NCBI RefSeq assembly: GCF_900129405.1
Contig: NZ_FQVQ01000007.1
Coordinates: forward strand, 90,800 to 154,799
From: Flavobacterium fontis
GTDB lineage: Bacteria; Bacteroidota; Bacteroidia; Flavobacteriales; Flavobacteriaceae
Length of the DNA stretch: 64,000 nt
Reading direction: 5' to 3'
How positions within the stretch are numbered: position 1 is the stretch's first letter; every line of letters begins with the position of its first letter. The notes under the pieces are model-generated. The model made no database searches. It saw nothing but the letters and a program-made list of their open reading frames with translations, and was not told the origin of the DNA. The position numbers and the translations under genes were made by a program. Shown here piece after piece: positions 46,438-54,781 of this stretch.

Positions 46438-47508
46438 ATGATAACACACGATTATATCATTGTTGGTGGCGGTTTAGCCGGTTTAGCCTTTGCACAGTAT
46501 TGTCGCAAAAATAACCGCACGTTCCTGTTGTTCGAGGATGCTTCTCAAAATGCTTCGCTGATCGCCGGAGGGCTTTACAATCCTGTTGTACTTAAACGAT
46601 TCACCTCGATATGGAATGCCCAAGAACAGCTTCAAAATGCCCATGATTTTTATCAAGAATTATCCGCAGATCTTCAATGTACGTTAGATTACCCCTTACC
46701 GCTGTACCGTGTGCTTCATTCCGTTGAAGAACAAAATAATTGGTTTGCCGCGGCCGACAAACCCGCTTTAAGTTCGTTTCTATCGACTCCATTGGTGCAC
46801 AATGCGCACCCTTTCATAGAGGCTCCCTTTCATTTAGGAAGCGTTTCAAATTGCGGCTATGTCGATACAAAAATGGTATTGCAACATTTTCATCAACGCC
46901 TTGAAAAAGAAGAAGTGCTTATTCGAGAAACCTTTAACTATGGAGATATCGCTCTAGAGGAAACAGGTGTTACTTATCACGAAATTAGAGCCAAACACAT
47001 CGTTTTTGCCGAAGGTTTTGGGTTGTCTCAAAATCCTTTTTTCCATACGCTTCCCCTTGACGGCACCAAAGGGGAGTTGTTGGTCATTCGTGCCCCCGAA
47101 TTAAAGTTGGAGGCCATTTATAAATCCGGAGTCTTTATTTTTCCTTTAGGGAACGATCTTTATAAAGTAGGCGCCACCTATGATTGGCAAGACAAAACCG
47201 ATAGGCCTACCCCTGCAGCGCGTGAAGAATTAATTCAAGGATTAAAGTCTTTTATAAAAATTGATTTTGAAGTGGTTGCCCATTACGCAGGTGTGCGGCC
47301 CACCGTCAAAGACAGACGACCTCTAGTCGGTACACATCCATTGCATTCCAATGTACATATTTTGAATGGCATGGGAACTCGTGGCGTACTGCTAGCGCCC
47401 GCTATGGCCAAGGCTTTGTTTGAATCTTTAGAAAGGGGAATCCCTCTAGATCCTCATATCGATATCCGACGATTTAAGCATTTTTACGCCAATCCTTATC
47501 GTAATTGA
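46438..47508 (+). CDS. FAD-dependent oxidoreductase (DAO family)
   Basis: 356 aa from the ATG at 46438; a TTG six codons upstream falls inside the terminator hairpin and is less likely. Rossmann FAD loop at the N-terminus, DYIIVGGGLAGLAFAQYC, and a C-terminal GMGTRGVLLAPAMAK that closes on the flavin, as in D-amino-acid-oxidase/glycine-oxidase-like enzymes. The substrate is unknown. It lies directly after the gld terminator and overlaps the convergent DUF983 gene by 35 bp. Confidence 0.88.
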   Translation: MITHDYIIVGGGLAGLAFAQYCRKNNRTFLLFEDASQNASLIAGGLYNPVVLKRFTSIWNAQEQLQNAHDFYQELSADLQCTLDYPLPLYRVLHSVEEQNNWFAAADKPALSSFLSTPLVHNAHPFIEAPFHLGSVSNCGYVDTKMVLQHFHQRLEKEEVLIRETFNYGDIALEETGVTYHEIRAKHIVFAEGFGLSQNPFFHTLPLDGTKGELLVIRAPELKLEAIYKSGVFIFPLGNDLYKVGATYDWQDKTDRPTPAAREELIQGLKSFIKIDFEVVAHYAGVRPTVKDRRPLVGTHPLHSNVHILNGMGTRGVLLAPAMAKALFESLERGIPLDPHIDIRRFKHFYANPYRN

Positions 47509-47860
47509 CAAACATATTGATATAAATGTTTCGTGCAATGCGAGCGGTGATAGGCATTAACACTAAAATCCCAATCCCCAAAGCGATAAATGACGTCTTG
47601 GCTGAGAGCCCAAGAATTAATTTGGTGATTACAAAAATAGCCACGCCAAACGCAATCGAAACACCATAAGCCACATACATGGCTCCATAAAAAAACGAAG
47701 GTTCAATTTCATAGCGCAAATGGCAATGACTACAGGTTTCATGCATGGTGTAGACTTTACTCAATTTATATGGATTTTTTTCCACATACATGTTTTCTTC
47801 CTGACATCGAGGACAACTTCCTGTTAAAATACTATTGATTTTCCAGCCTTTTTTTAACAT
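47474..47860 (-). CDS. DUF983 small membrane protein with zinc-ribbon-like cysteines
   Basis: 128 aa from the ATG at 47858-47860. Two CxxC pairs near the N-terminus (SCPRCQE and TCSHCHLRYE) and two transmembrane helices (about 55-78 and 85-105). This is the DUF983 pattern; function unknown, with metal binding likely. Its 3' end overlaps the FAD enzyme gene by 35 bp on the opposite strand. A TACCTTTG box lies shortly upstream. Confidence 0.85.
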   Translation of the reverse strand: MLKKGWKINSILTGSCPRCQEENMYVEKNPYKLSKVYTMHETCSHCHLRYEIEPSFFYGAMYVAYGVSIAFGVAIFVITKLILGLSAKTSFIALGIGILVLMPITARIARNIYINMFVNYDKDWRKNA

Positions 47861-47877
47861 TTGCAAATAATTTGATA

Positions 47878-47885
47878 CAAAGGTA
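47878..47885 (-). promoter_or_regulatory. Candidate -7 box of the DUF983 gene
   Basis: On the minus strand TACCTTTG matches TAnnTTTG, 17 nt before the ATG. No -33 TTG at the usual distance. Confidence 0.4.
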
Positions 47886-47926
47886 AAATAACCCTTTTTA
47901 TCTCATGTAACTTAAGTCACAATTTT

Positions 47927-49840
47927 ATGTTGAATATCCATAATTTATCGGTTTCTTTCGGAGGTACCTATTTGTTTGAAGAAGTAACCTTTCGATTGGG
48001 TTCGGGCGATCGCGTCGGACTCGTAGGGAAAAATGGCGCCGGTAAATCAACCATGCTCAAAATTTTGGCAGGCGATATCAAACCCGATAGTGGGACGATT
48101 GCCACCGAGCGCGATATTAAATTAGGGTTTTTACGTCAAGATATCGATTTTGAACAAGGCCGAACCGTACTCGAAGAAGCCTATGAAGCTTTTGAAGAAA
48201 TTAAATATATCGAGCGAAAAATTGAGGATATAAACCATCAATTGGTCACGCGAACCGATTATGAAAGCGAAGCCTACAGTCAGTTGATTGAAGATTTGTC
48301 CGAGTTCACGCATCGTTTTGAATTGTTGGACGGCTACAATTATGTGGGAAACACTGAGCGCATTTTATTGGGCTTAGGATTCAAACGGGAGGAATTTAAC
48401 AATCCCACCGAAACCTTCTCGGGAGGGTGGCGTATGCGAATTGAACTTGCCAAACTTTTATTGCAGTCCAACGATGTTTTACTCCTCGATGAGCCCACCA
48501 ATCACTTGGATATTGAAAGTATTATTTGGTTGGAAAGCTTTTTGAAAACATTTCCAGGCGTGGTCGTGATAGTATCCCATGATAAAATGTTTTTGGATAA
48601 CGTGACCAACCGAACCATAGAAATTTCACTAGGTAAAATATACGATTACAACAAACCCTATTCACAATACCTTGTTCTTCGCGAAGATATCCGTGAAAAA
48701 CAATTAGCCTCCCAACGCAATCAGCAAAAAAAGATAGAGGAAACCGAAAAACTGATTGAACGCTTTCGCTACAAAGCAACCAAAGCAGCCATGGCCCAAT
48801 CGATGATTAAAAAGTTGGAAAAAGTCGAACGCATTGAAGTTGATGAAGACGACAATGCCGTTATGGCGATATCCTTTCCTGTTTCCAAAACGCCTGGCCG
48901 TGTCGTTATTGAAGCAGAAAATGTGTCAAAAGCTTTTGAGGCGAAAAAAGTATTGCAAGGAATTTCTCTTTTGGTGGAGCGCGGGAGTAAAATCGCTTTC
49001 GTGGGACAAAACGGCCAAGGAAAATCTACATTCATCAAAGCGATTGTCAATGCATTTCCCTACGAAGGGAGCATAAAGCTAGGCCATAATGTTGAGCTTG
49101 GTTATTTTGCTCAAAATCAAGCCGATCATTTAGACGGTGAAAAAACGCTCTTGGATACCATGCTCGAGGCCGCTACCGATGCCAATCGCGCTAAAGTTCG
49201 CGACATGTTGGGCGCCTTTTTGTTTCGCGGTGATGATGTGGAGAAAAAAGTCAAAGTGCTATCAGGAGGCGAACGGAATCGCTTGGCCTTATGCCGACTT
49301 TTGTTGCAACCCATCAATGTATTGCTGATGGACGAACCCACGAATCACTTGGATATTAAGTCCAAAAACGTTCTCAAAGCAGCTCTTGAACAGTACGAGG
49401 GTACGCTTCTGATTGTATCGCATGATCGTGACTTTTTGCAAGGCTTGGCCACGACCGTTTATGAGTTTAAAGACACTAAAATAAGAGAATACCTCGGCGA
49501 TATCAACTTTTTCTTGGAACAACGCAATGCGCAATCGATGCGGGATTTTGAACAAAAAGGAATTCCCAACGATGTGCAAGACGAACCTAAAGCGGAGAAA
49601 AAAACACTGAGTTTTGAAGCCCAAAAAGCTCAAAAATCATTGCAAAACAAATTGTCCAAAATTGAAAGTCAAATTCAAGACTTGGAAAAAGCCATACAAA
49701 ATGACGACAAAGAACTAGCTTCCAATTACAACAAACACATTGAGAATGCTGCCTTTTTTGCCGCTTATGAAAAGAAAAAGCAAGAGTTAGAGCAACTTTT
49801 GGAGGAATGGGAACGAATTCAACTCGAACTGGAAGCGTGA
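47927..49840 (+). CDS. ABC-F family ATPase (Uup/EttA-like)
   Basis: 637 aa with two ABC ATPase domains and no membrane segment. Walker A GKNGAGKST (about 35-43) and GQNGQGKST; signatures FSGGWRMRIELAKLLL and LSGGERNRLALCRLLL; Walker B VLLLDEPTNHLD and VLLMDEPTNHLD. The linker between them is charged, and the C-terminal end is a coiled coil (about 555-635), like Uup. It probably acts on ribosomes or in DNA maintenance. The end overlaps the next gene's GTG by 4 bp. Confidence 0.95.
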   Translation: MLNIHNLSVSFGGTYLFEEVTFRLGSGDRVGLVGKNGAGKSTMLKILAGDIKPDSGTIATERDIKLGFLRQDIDFEQGRTVLEEAYEAFEEIKYIERKIEDINHQLVTRTDYESEAYSQLIEDLSEFTHRFELLDGYNYVGNTERILLGLGFKREEFNNPTETFSGGWRMRIELAKLLLQSNDVLLLDEPTNHLDIESIIWLESFLKTFPGVVVIVSHDKMFLDNVTNRTIEISLGKIYDYNKPYSQYLVLREDIREKQLASQRNQQKKIEETEKLIERFRYKATKAAMAQSMIKKLEKVERIEVDEDDNAVMAISFPVSKTPGRVVIEAENVSKAFEAKKVLQGISLLVERGSKIAFVGQNGQGKSTFIKAIVNAFPYEGSIKLGHNVELGYFAQNQADHLDGEKTLLDTMLEAATDANRAKVRDMLGAFLFRGDDVEKKVKVLSGGERNRLALCRLLLQPINVLLMDEPTNHLDIKSKNVLKAALEQYEGTLLIVSHDRDFLQGLATTVYEFKDTKIREYLGDINFFLEQRNAQSMRDFEQKGIPNDVQDEPKAEKKTLSFEAQKAQKSLQNKLSKIESQIQDLEKAIQNDDKELASNYNKHIENAAFFAAYEKKKQELEQLLEEWERIQLELEA

Positions 49841-50208
49841 AAAATTTGCACTTAATAATTGCCAGCAGCATTGTAATTCCTGCCGGGCTCTGCTACGGAT
49901 TTGCACCCGATTGGGCTTTTGGGATAACCGATACCTCACCAACTTTACATAGTGTGTTGAAAGCGATAATGGGACTCTATATCGCCTTCGCCTTGTTTTG
50001 GGTGGTAGGGATAATCAAACCAAAGTATTGGGGAGCGGCCACTTGGTCCACGCTTTTATTTATGTGGGGATTGGTCTTTGGCCGCATCGTCGCTTGGTTC
50101 TTGACAGGAATGCCCGCGCCAATTTTTGTGTTTGGGATTGTTGGGGAGTTTATACTCGGGTTGTATGCCGTATTGCAATTGCGGAAGTATTCTAATTCAA
50201 CTTTTTAA
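49837..50208 (+). CDS. DUF4345-like small membrane protein
   Basis: 123 aa when started at the GTG 49837-49839, which overlaps the preceding stop as GTGA; a start 30 nt upstream is possible but would lie in the ABC-F gene. Four hydrophobic helices: HLIIASSIVIPAGLCYGFAP, LKAIMGLYIAFALFWVVGII, a third around FMWGLVFGRIVAWFL, and FVFGIVGEFILGLYAVL. The pattern fits DUF4345. Function unknown; translationally coupled to the ABC-F gene. Overlaps the convergent gene by 17 bp. Confidence 0.78.
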   Translation: MKNLHLIIASSIVIPAGLCYGFAPDWAFGITDTSPTLHSVLKAIMGLYIAFALFWVVGIIKPKYWGAATWSTLLFMWGLVFGRIVAWFLTGMPAPIFVFGIVGEFILGLYAVLQLRKYSNSTF

Positions 50209-51346
50209 ACGGGTGGCGCTGCTCCCATCGTATCGGTGGTTCTAGATTTTTAAATAAACGCGGCAATAGTTTCTGAACCCACGGTTGGTTGTGTTGCATA
50301 AAGCCAAACATTGGAACGGGTTCTGCTCCGATAGAACTTTTAATTTCCAAAGCCGTTCGCCCAAAAATGATGCGCTGAAACTGGTTTTCTATGCCAAAAG
50401 CGGTCATTCGATATAACATGTTTAAATACAACATCCGCTCTTTCTGATGTGCCGCATCGTAACCCAAAAAGTAAGTCTCTAAGGTTTGGCCGTTCAAAAG
50501 TAAGGTGTGAAACCCAATCAATTTGTCCTCCAAAAAATATCCAAATACTTTAAATCGATCGCCACATTGTTTTTTGAATACATAAAAATGATTCTTCGCT
50601 AGAAAGAAGGTGTTAAAAGGAGCATTGAGCGCGACATGATGGTATAAGGCATACATTTCCTCTTCATACGTTTGTATCATGGATAAATCCATTTCACTGC
50701 ATACAATACCTTCACCTTTTTTTTGGGCGCGTTTGTATTGATCCCGGTATTTTTTTTGAAAATCAGCAACGTAATCGTGCATATTTTGCCAGGAAGGGAG
50801 TAAACGAAAAATCATATTGGGTTGCACCGAGAAATGAAAAAGCGATCGAAAAGCACGGGTGCCTAAAGCTTGAGAATCTTCGGTGTAAAAATCTTTAAAG
50901 GAAACCAAATGAATGCGGATGCCCTCCTGCTTAAAATGCCCCATGAGTGCATCTGCCATCGAACGAAGTAATCGACTCAAATCCTCCGGGGCAAGGGGTT
51001 TTATAAAAGTGTACCCATTTTGACCTGTAATCATTGTATTCCCCACAAAAAGGACATGCCGGGCTAAACGACGAAAAACAAAGTTGCGCACTTTCGTTTT
51101 CATACAATGCTGTCGTTCGCCAAAAGAATACAATTTGCTGATATCTAAATACTGCGCCAAGGCAACGCCAATCAAGTGCTCTTTTTCATAAATGCCAATA
51201 AAGAAACAGCGCATGTTGGTGGGCGCCGATTCCTCCAAGACCCTCAGATAAGGCGTTTGTAAAAAAGCATTATCATGCGCCACCGTATCCCAGGTTGCGG
51301 GTAAAGAATCAATGGTAGTGTAAAGCGTGAAGTGTAAATCAGACAT
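50192..51346 (-). CDS. GNAT-like acyltransferase-fold protein
   Basis: 384 aa from the ATG at 51344-51346. No signal peptide. Two halves resemble the acyl-CoA N-acyltransferase fold found in FemAB/BioF2-like proteins: an N-terminal half with FFIGIYEKEHLIGVALAQYL and a C-terminal half with KVFGYFLEDKLIGFHTLLLN and ETYFLGYDAAHQKERMLYLN. The middle is charged (KKYRDQYKRAQKKGEGIV). Substrate unknown. It stands alone, convergent with the DUF4345 gene. Confidence 0.72.
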   Translation of the reverse strand: MSDLHFTLYTTIDSLPATWDTVAHDNAFLQTPYLRVLEESAPTNMRCFFIGIYEKEHLIGVALAQYLDISKLYSFGERQHCMKTKVRNFVFRRLARHVLFVGNTMITGQNGYTFIKPLAPEDLSRLLRSMADALMGHFKQEGIRIHLVSFKDFYTEDSQALGTRAFRSLFHFSVQPNMIFRLLPSWQNMHDYVADFQKKYRDQYKRAQKKGEGIVCSEMDLSMIQTYEEEMYALYHHVALNAPFNTFFLAKNHFYVFKKQCGDRFKVFGYFLEDKLIGFHTLLLNGQTLETYFLGYDAAHQKERMLYLNMLYRMTAFGIENQFQRIIFGRTALEIKSSIGAEPVPMFGFMQHNQPWVQKLLPRLFKNLEPPIRWEQRHPFKKLN

Positions 51347-51409
51347 GCTAAAAAAATCGCCACACAAAGGTAGAGCGATTCCCTATAAATAAAATGTTAA
51401 GAGGATTGA

Positions 51410-51898
51410 TTATGGCATACTGCATAAAATGCCTCCCATAATTGTAAAACAAACAATCCAATACCCACCATGGATTAAAATGTACTTTGCCGAACGACGC
51501 TCATACAAGGCATTGGTTCCCACAAGCGGAAGGGCTAGTAAAACACCCGACATGAATCCGTGTAAAGCACCGTGCTTAAAGGTGCGAAACTTCATGCCGT
51601 AATCATTCATAAAGGCAGCATAGGAGGGAAGGGCTTGTTTAACATCGCCACCAATCATTCCCAAAGCACCCCATTGATGAATGGTCAACATGTTGATGAT
51701 AAGCGAAATCATCAAGGCAAAAAGAAAGGTCATCCCAAAGAGAAGTCCCATATTTGCTCCCTTGATTTTTTCTTCTGTCATGCCCGATTCCCGCATCCAT
51801 ACCGTTCCCATAACTTTAGGATGATACCAAATAAAGCCAATAACTAAGGAGGAAACCGCGGCACATAACACGGCAATCCAATTCATTTGTAATTCCAT
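51410..51898 (-). CDS. DUF1761 membrane protein
   Basis: 162 aa from the ATG at 51896-51898. Four hydrophobic segments, starting with WIAVLCAAVSSLVIGFIWYH and PKVMGTVWMRESGMTEEKIK, which are the DUF1761 signature; the last helix is IHGGYWIVCFTIMGGILC. Function unknown. It is divergent from the LRR gene, sharing a 186-nt region that contains a large imperfect palindrome. Confidence 0.83.
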   Translation of the reverse strand: MELQMNWIAVLCAAVSSLVIGFIWYHPKVMGTVWMRESGMTEEKIKGANMGLLFGMTFLFALMISLIINMLTIHQWGALGMIGGDVKQALPSYAAFMNDYGMKFRTFKHGALHGFMSGVLLALPLVGTNALYERRSAKYILIHGGYWIVCFTIMGGILCSMP

Positions 51899-51954
51899 AA
51901 AATGTTGATTTAAAGGTTGGTGTACCAAAGATAAAACATTTATTCTTTTGTTTA

Positions 51955-52048
51955 TTGTCGCATATAATTGTAAGAAAAATAGTATTTAAATATCGACTAT
52001 TTTACAATTAAATGCATTTCATCGATTTTATTTGCATATAAACGACAA
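51955..52048. promoter_or_regulatory. Nested imperfect palindrome between DUF1761 and LRR genes
   Basis: Outer arms TTGTCG (51955-51960) and CGACAA (52043-52048); inner arms TAATTGTAA (51965-51973) with TTACAATTA (52002-52010), and AATAGT (51978-51983) with ACTATT (51996-52001). Could be a divergent operator or a structured leader. Confidence 0.4.
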
Positions 52049-52084
52049 CCTCCCCTATATTTACATCACCAAATCTAAACAATC

Positions 52085-52936
52085 ATGAGACTATTCGTAA
52101 CCCTTTTTGCCCTATTTCTTGCTACCACCGCTCTAGCCGAAGTTTCTACTGCTGAGCGCAAAGCACTTCTCGACTTCTACAAAACTGCACAAGGTGCGCA
52201 ATGGATCCATACCTGGGATCTCACAAAACCCGTAGCTACTTGGTACGGTGTAAAGGTTGAAAATGACCAAGTGACGGCCATTGACTTATCCGATAACAAT
52301 CTTTCGGGGACGTTGACTGCAAAAATTGGGGACTTAAAGCACTTACAATCGTTGGTGTTGTTCAAAAACAATTTAGAAGGTGCTTTGCCAACTTCATTGG
52401 GTCAATTAAAAAAGCTTCAAACTCTTAACGTTTCCTTCAACAAATTTTCAGGGACCATTCCTGCCGAAATTGGAAACGCTGTGTCGCTCACTGAGTTGGT
52501 GATGTTCATGAATGATTTTTCGGGATCAATCCCTTCTTCTATCGGAGCGCTTACACAATTGCAAACGCTATCTTTGTACAACAATCGTTTGACTGGAGAT
52601 ATTCCTGCCGCGATTTATGCCCTAAAAGGATTGCGCACACTTGAACTAAACAGCAATGAGTTGACTGGAAGCTTGCAGCCCGAAATTGCCAACTTAACAG
52701 CGCTTGAAACACTAAGTTTATTCGACAACAAACTCAACGGACGCATTCCTGTTGAAATCGAAAAATTAAATAACTTAACGGCTATGAACATCTCTTACAA
52801 CAAATTCAACGGTTTTGTGACCAAGAAAATGTATGCCAAAGACATGATGAACATGACCATGATTAACGAACAAGGTTTGGCCGTAAACCTGTCGGTAAAA
52901 ACCGATCCTAACACGGCAATTGCCAACGAAGAATAA
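52085..52936 (+). CDS. Secreted leucine-rich-repeat protein (plant-type LRR)
   Basis: 283 aa. Signal peptide 1-18 (TTALA). N-terminal segment resembling the plant LRR cap (TAERKALLDFYKTAQGAQW, WYGVKVENDQVTAIDLS), then about 7-8 LRRs of about 24 residues with the LxGxIPxxIGxLxxLxxLxLxxNxL pattern (NRLTGDIPAAIYALKGLRTL). No C-terminal T9SS or sorting tail was recognised. Probably periplasmic or exported by another route; partner unknown. Alone, followed by a terminator. Confidence 0.88.
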   Translation: MRLFVTLFALFLATTALAEVSTAERKALLDFYKTAQGAQWIHTWDLTKPVATWYGVKVENDQVTAIDLSDNNLSGTLTAKIGDLKHLQSLVLFKNNLEGALPTSLGQLKKLQTLNVSFNKFSGTIPAEIGNAVSLTELVMFMNDFSGSIPSSIGALTQLQTLSLYNNRLTGDIPAAIYALKGLRTLELNSNELTGSLQPEIANLTALETLSLFDNKLNGRIPVEIEKLNNLTAMNISYNKFNGFVTKKMYAKDMMNMTMINEQGLAVNLSVKTDPNTAIANEE

Positions 52937-52962
52937 TTTTTTTCCTATATCCGAGTCTAAAG

Positions 52963-52985
52963 CCCTGTGAATCACAGGGTTTTTT
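52963..52985 (+). terminator. Terminator of the LRR gene
   Basis: CCCTGTG (52963-52969) pairs with CACAGGG (52973-52979), 3-nt loop, then seven T. Confidence 0.85.
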
Positions 52986-53021
52986 TATGGGCTCAAGTTT
53001 TTTATTTTTTTTAATTCATAA

Positions 53022-53051
53022 TTTGTAATTCAAATAATAGTCTTATATTTG
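53022..53051 (+). promoter_or_regulatory. Promoter of the initiator tRNA gene
   Basis: TTTG at 53022-53025, 18-nt spacer, TATATTTG at 53044-53051, then CACCC; a near-perfect Bacteroidetes promoter placed so transcription starts a few nt before the tRNA. Confidence 0.75.
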
Positions 53052-53063
53052 CACCCGAAACAG

Positions 53064-53136
<73 letters not shown>

Positions 53137-53141
53137 CTAAG

Positions 53142-53167
53142 AACCCAGCATCCGCTGGGTTTTTTTA
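53142..53167 (+). terminator. tRNA terminator
   Basis: AACCCAGC (53142-53149) pairs with GCTGGGTT (53154-53161), 4-nt loop, then T run to 53167. era starts 16 nt later. Confidence 0.85.
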
Positions 53168-53182
53168 TGTAATCCCATTATC

Positions 53183-54067
53183 ATGTCACACAAAGCCGGT
53201 TTCGTCAATATCATCGGGAATCCCAACGTTGGGAAGTCAACCTTAATGAATGCTTTCATCGGAGAACGTCTTTCGATCATTACCTCCAAAGCACAAACCA
53301 CCCGTCATCGTATTCTTGGCATTGTCAATGGCGACGATTTTCAGGTGGTACTATCCGATACGCCAGGGATTATCAAGCCGGCATACGAACTGCAAAATGC
53401 CATGATGGATTTTGTGAAAACCGCTTTTGAAGACGCCGATGTGCTTTTGTACATGGTTGAAATTGGCGAGAAAGAATTAAAAGACGAAGCCTTTTTTAAC
53501 AAAATAATTCACGCCAAAATCCCCGTCCTCCTCTTGCTCAACAAAATCGATACGTCCAACCAAGAACAGTTGGAAGCACAGGTCGCATTGTGGCAAGAAA
53601 AAGTGCCCAATGCCGAGATTTTTCCCATTTCAGCCTTGAAAAATTTTAACGTCAAAGAAGTGTTTGACCGTATCCTTGCCCTATTGCCCGATTCGCCGCC
53701 CTATTACCCCAAAGATGCTCTCACCGACAAACCCGAGCGTTTTTTCGTCAACGAAATCATCCGCGAGAAAATCTTACTCAACTACGACAAAGAAATTCCC
53801 TATGCCGTCGAAGTAGAAACCGAGGAATTTAAGGAAGAGGAACACATTATTCGCATCAAAGCCCTCATTATGGTAGAGCGCGAAACACAAAAAGGAATAA
53901 TCATCGGCCACAAAGGCGGTGCGCTCAAAAAAGTAGGCACCATGGCGCGGGAAGACATGGAGAAATTCTTCGGCAAACAAGTCTACCTCGAAATCTTTGT
54001 CAAAATCAATAAGGATTGGCGCAGCAATGCCCGACAATTACGTCGCTTCGGATACAATCAAAAATAA
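53183..54067 (+). CDS. era: GTPase Era
   Basis: 294 aa. G domain: G1 GNPNVGKST, switch region SKAQTTRHRILGIV, G3 SDTPG, G4 LLNKIDTS, then a KH domain around ETQKGIIIGHKGGALKKVGT near the C-terminus. Binds 16S rRNA during 30S maturation. Standard length. It follows the tRNA terminator, so it needs a start site in the short gap or read-through. Confidence 0.98.
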   Translation: MSHKAGFVNIIGNPNVGKSTLMNAFIGERLSIITSKAQTTRHRILGIVNGDDFQVVLSDTPGIIKPAYELQNAMMDFVKTAFEDADVLLYMVEIGEKELKDEAFFNKIIHAKIPVLLLLNKIDTSNQEQLEAQVALWQEKVPNAEIFPISALKNFNVKEVFDRILALLPDSPPYYPKDALTDKPERFFVNEIIREKILLNYDKEIPYAVEVETEEFKEEEHIIRIKALIMVERETQKGIIIGHKGGALKKVGTMAREDMEKFFGKQVYLEIFVKINKDWRSNARQLRRFGYNQK

Positions 54068-54090
54068 GGAGCAGCATGTCTCGATTTCTT

Positions 54091-54167
54091 GCGAATGCCG
54101 CGTCCTACTGTCCGCACTACCTCCCGGCCTAACGGCTTCGGTAGGGTAGTTGGCTCCCATCAGGGCT
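54091..54167 (-). repeat. Dispersed palindromic intergenic element, copy C
   Basis: On the minus strand the head AGCCCTGATGGGAGC (54153-54167) matches copy A in 12 of 15 bases; an imperfect stem (CTACC with GGTAG, CCG with CGG) fills the middle; the tail is GCGGACAGTAGGACGCGGC. It occupies the 113-nt gap between era and the next convergent gene. Confidence 0.55.
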
Positions 54168-54180
54168 ATACAGTGAGCTT

Positions 54181-54687
54181 CTACCTCGATTTGTGTTGTA
54201 AAGCCTCTTCCATCAACGCCTCCAAGTCATGCATTTGGTCAATACCTTGCTCGCGAATCTGACGGGCAACAACATACAACATGAACCAAACGCCTACCAT
54301 CATCCCCATGATGAAAATGTTCCAAAGTATAGGCTGCTTCAACGTCCAATTGGAATAGGCCATGACGCCAAAAATCACAAACACGCCCGCTACGATAAAA
54401 TGCAAAAACATAAATAACGTCCATAAGGTGGGGTCGGGACCAAACAATCCACGAATATGCGTTCCCGATTCAGGATGGGATTCCAATTCCAAATGCAAGT
54501 GCGGTGAATAATAAGCGCGCTGCGGCCCCACAATGTGAAACCAAATATGCGTGTCATTGACCTTAATCGTATACTCCGCAGGGCATTTGGATTTATAGTC
54601 TTCAAAAAGCGCTCGAACTTCAGCAACCGTTTCGGGTACATCTTTGTAAAAGCGCAACCGTAATTGAATAGCATTTTCGTTTTCCAT
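54181..54687 (-). CDS. Membrane protein of unknown function
   Basis: 168 aa. N-terminal soluble part (about 1-85, RFYKDVPETVAEVRALFEDY, YSPHLHLELESHP), then two transmembrane helices (about 86-110 and 119-142, WTLFMFLHFIVAGVFVIFGV and LWNIFIMGMMVGVWFML) and a charged C-terminal tail. No family was recognised. It lies between era and der but on the opposite strand. Confidence 0.75.
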   Translation of the reverse strand: MENENAIQLRLRFYKDVPETVAEVRALFEDYKSKCPAEYTIKVNDTHIWFHIVGPQRAYYSPHLHLELESHPESGTHIRGLFGPDPTLWTLFMFLHFIVAGVFVIFGVMAYSNWTLKQPILWNIFIMGMMVGVWFMLYVVARQIREQGIDQMHDLEALMEEALQHKSR

Positions 54688-54753
54688 GGCAGAGGAATAG
54701 GAGTTTGATTTTAACTAAGATACAAAAAATTAGATAGCTCGAGCCAACTTTAT

Positions 54754-54761
54754 TACCTTTG
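54754..54761 (+). promoter_or_regulatory. Candidate -7 box of the der gene
   Basis: TACCTTTG matches TAnnTTTG, 20 nt before the der ATG. No -33 TTG at the usual distance. Confidence 0.4.
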
Positions 54762-54781
54762 CATCCCAATTTAGAATACGT

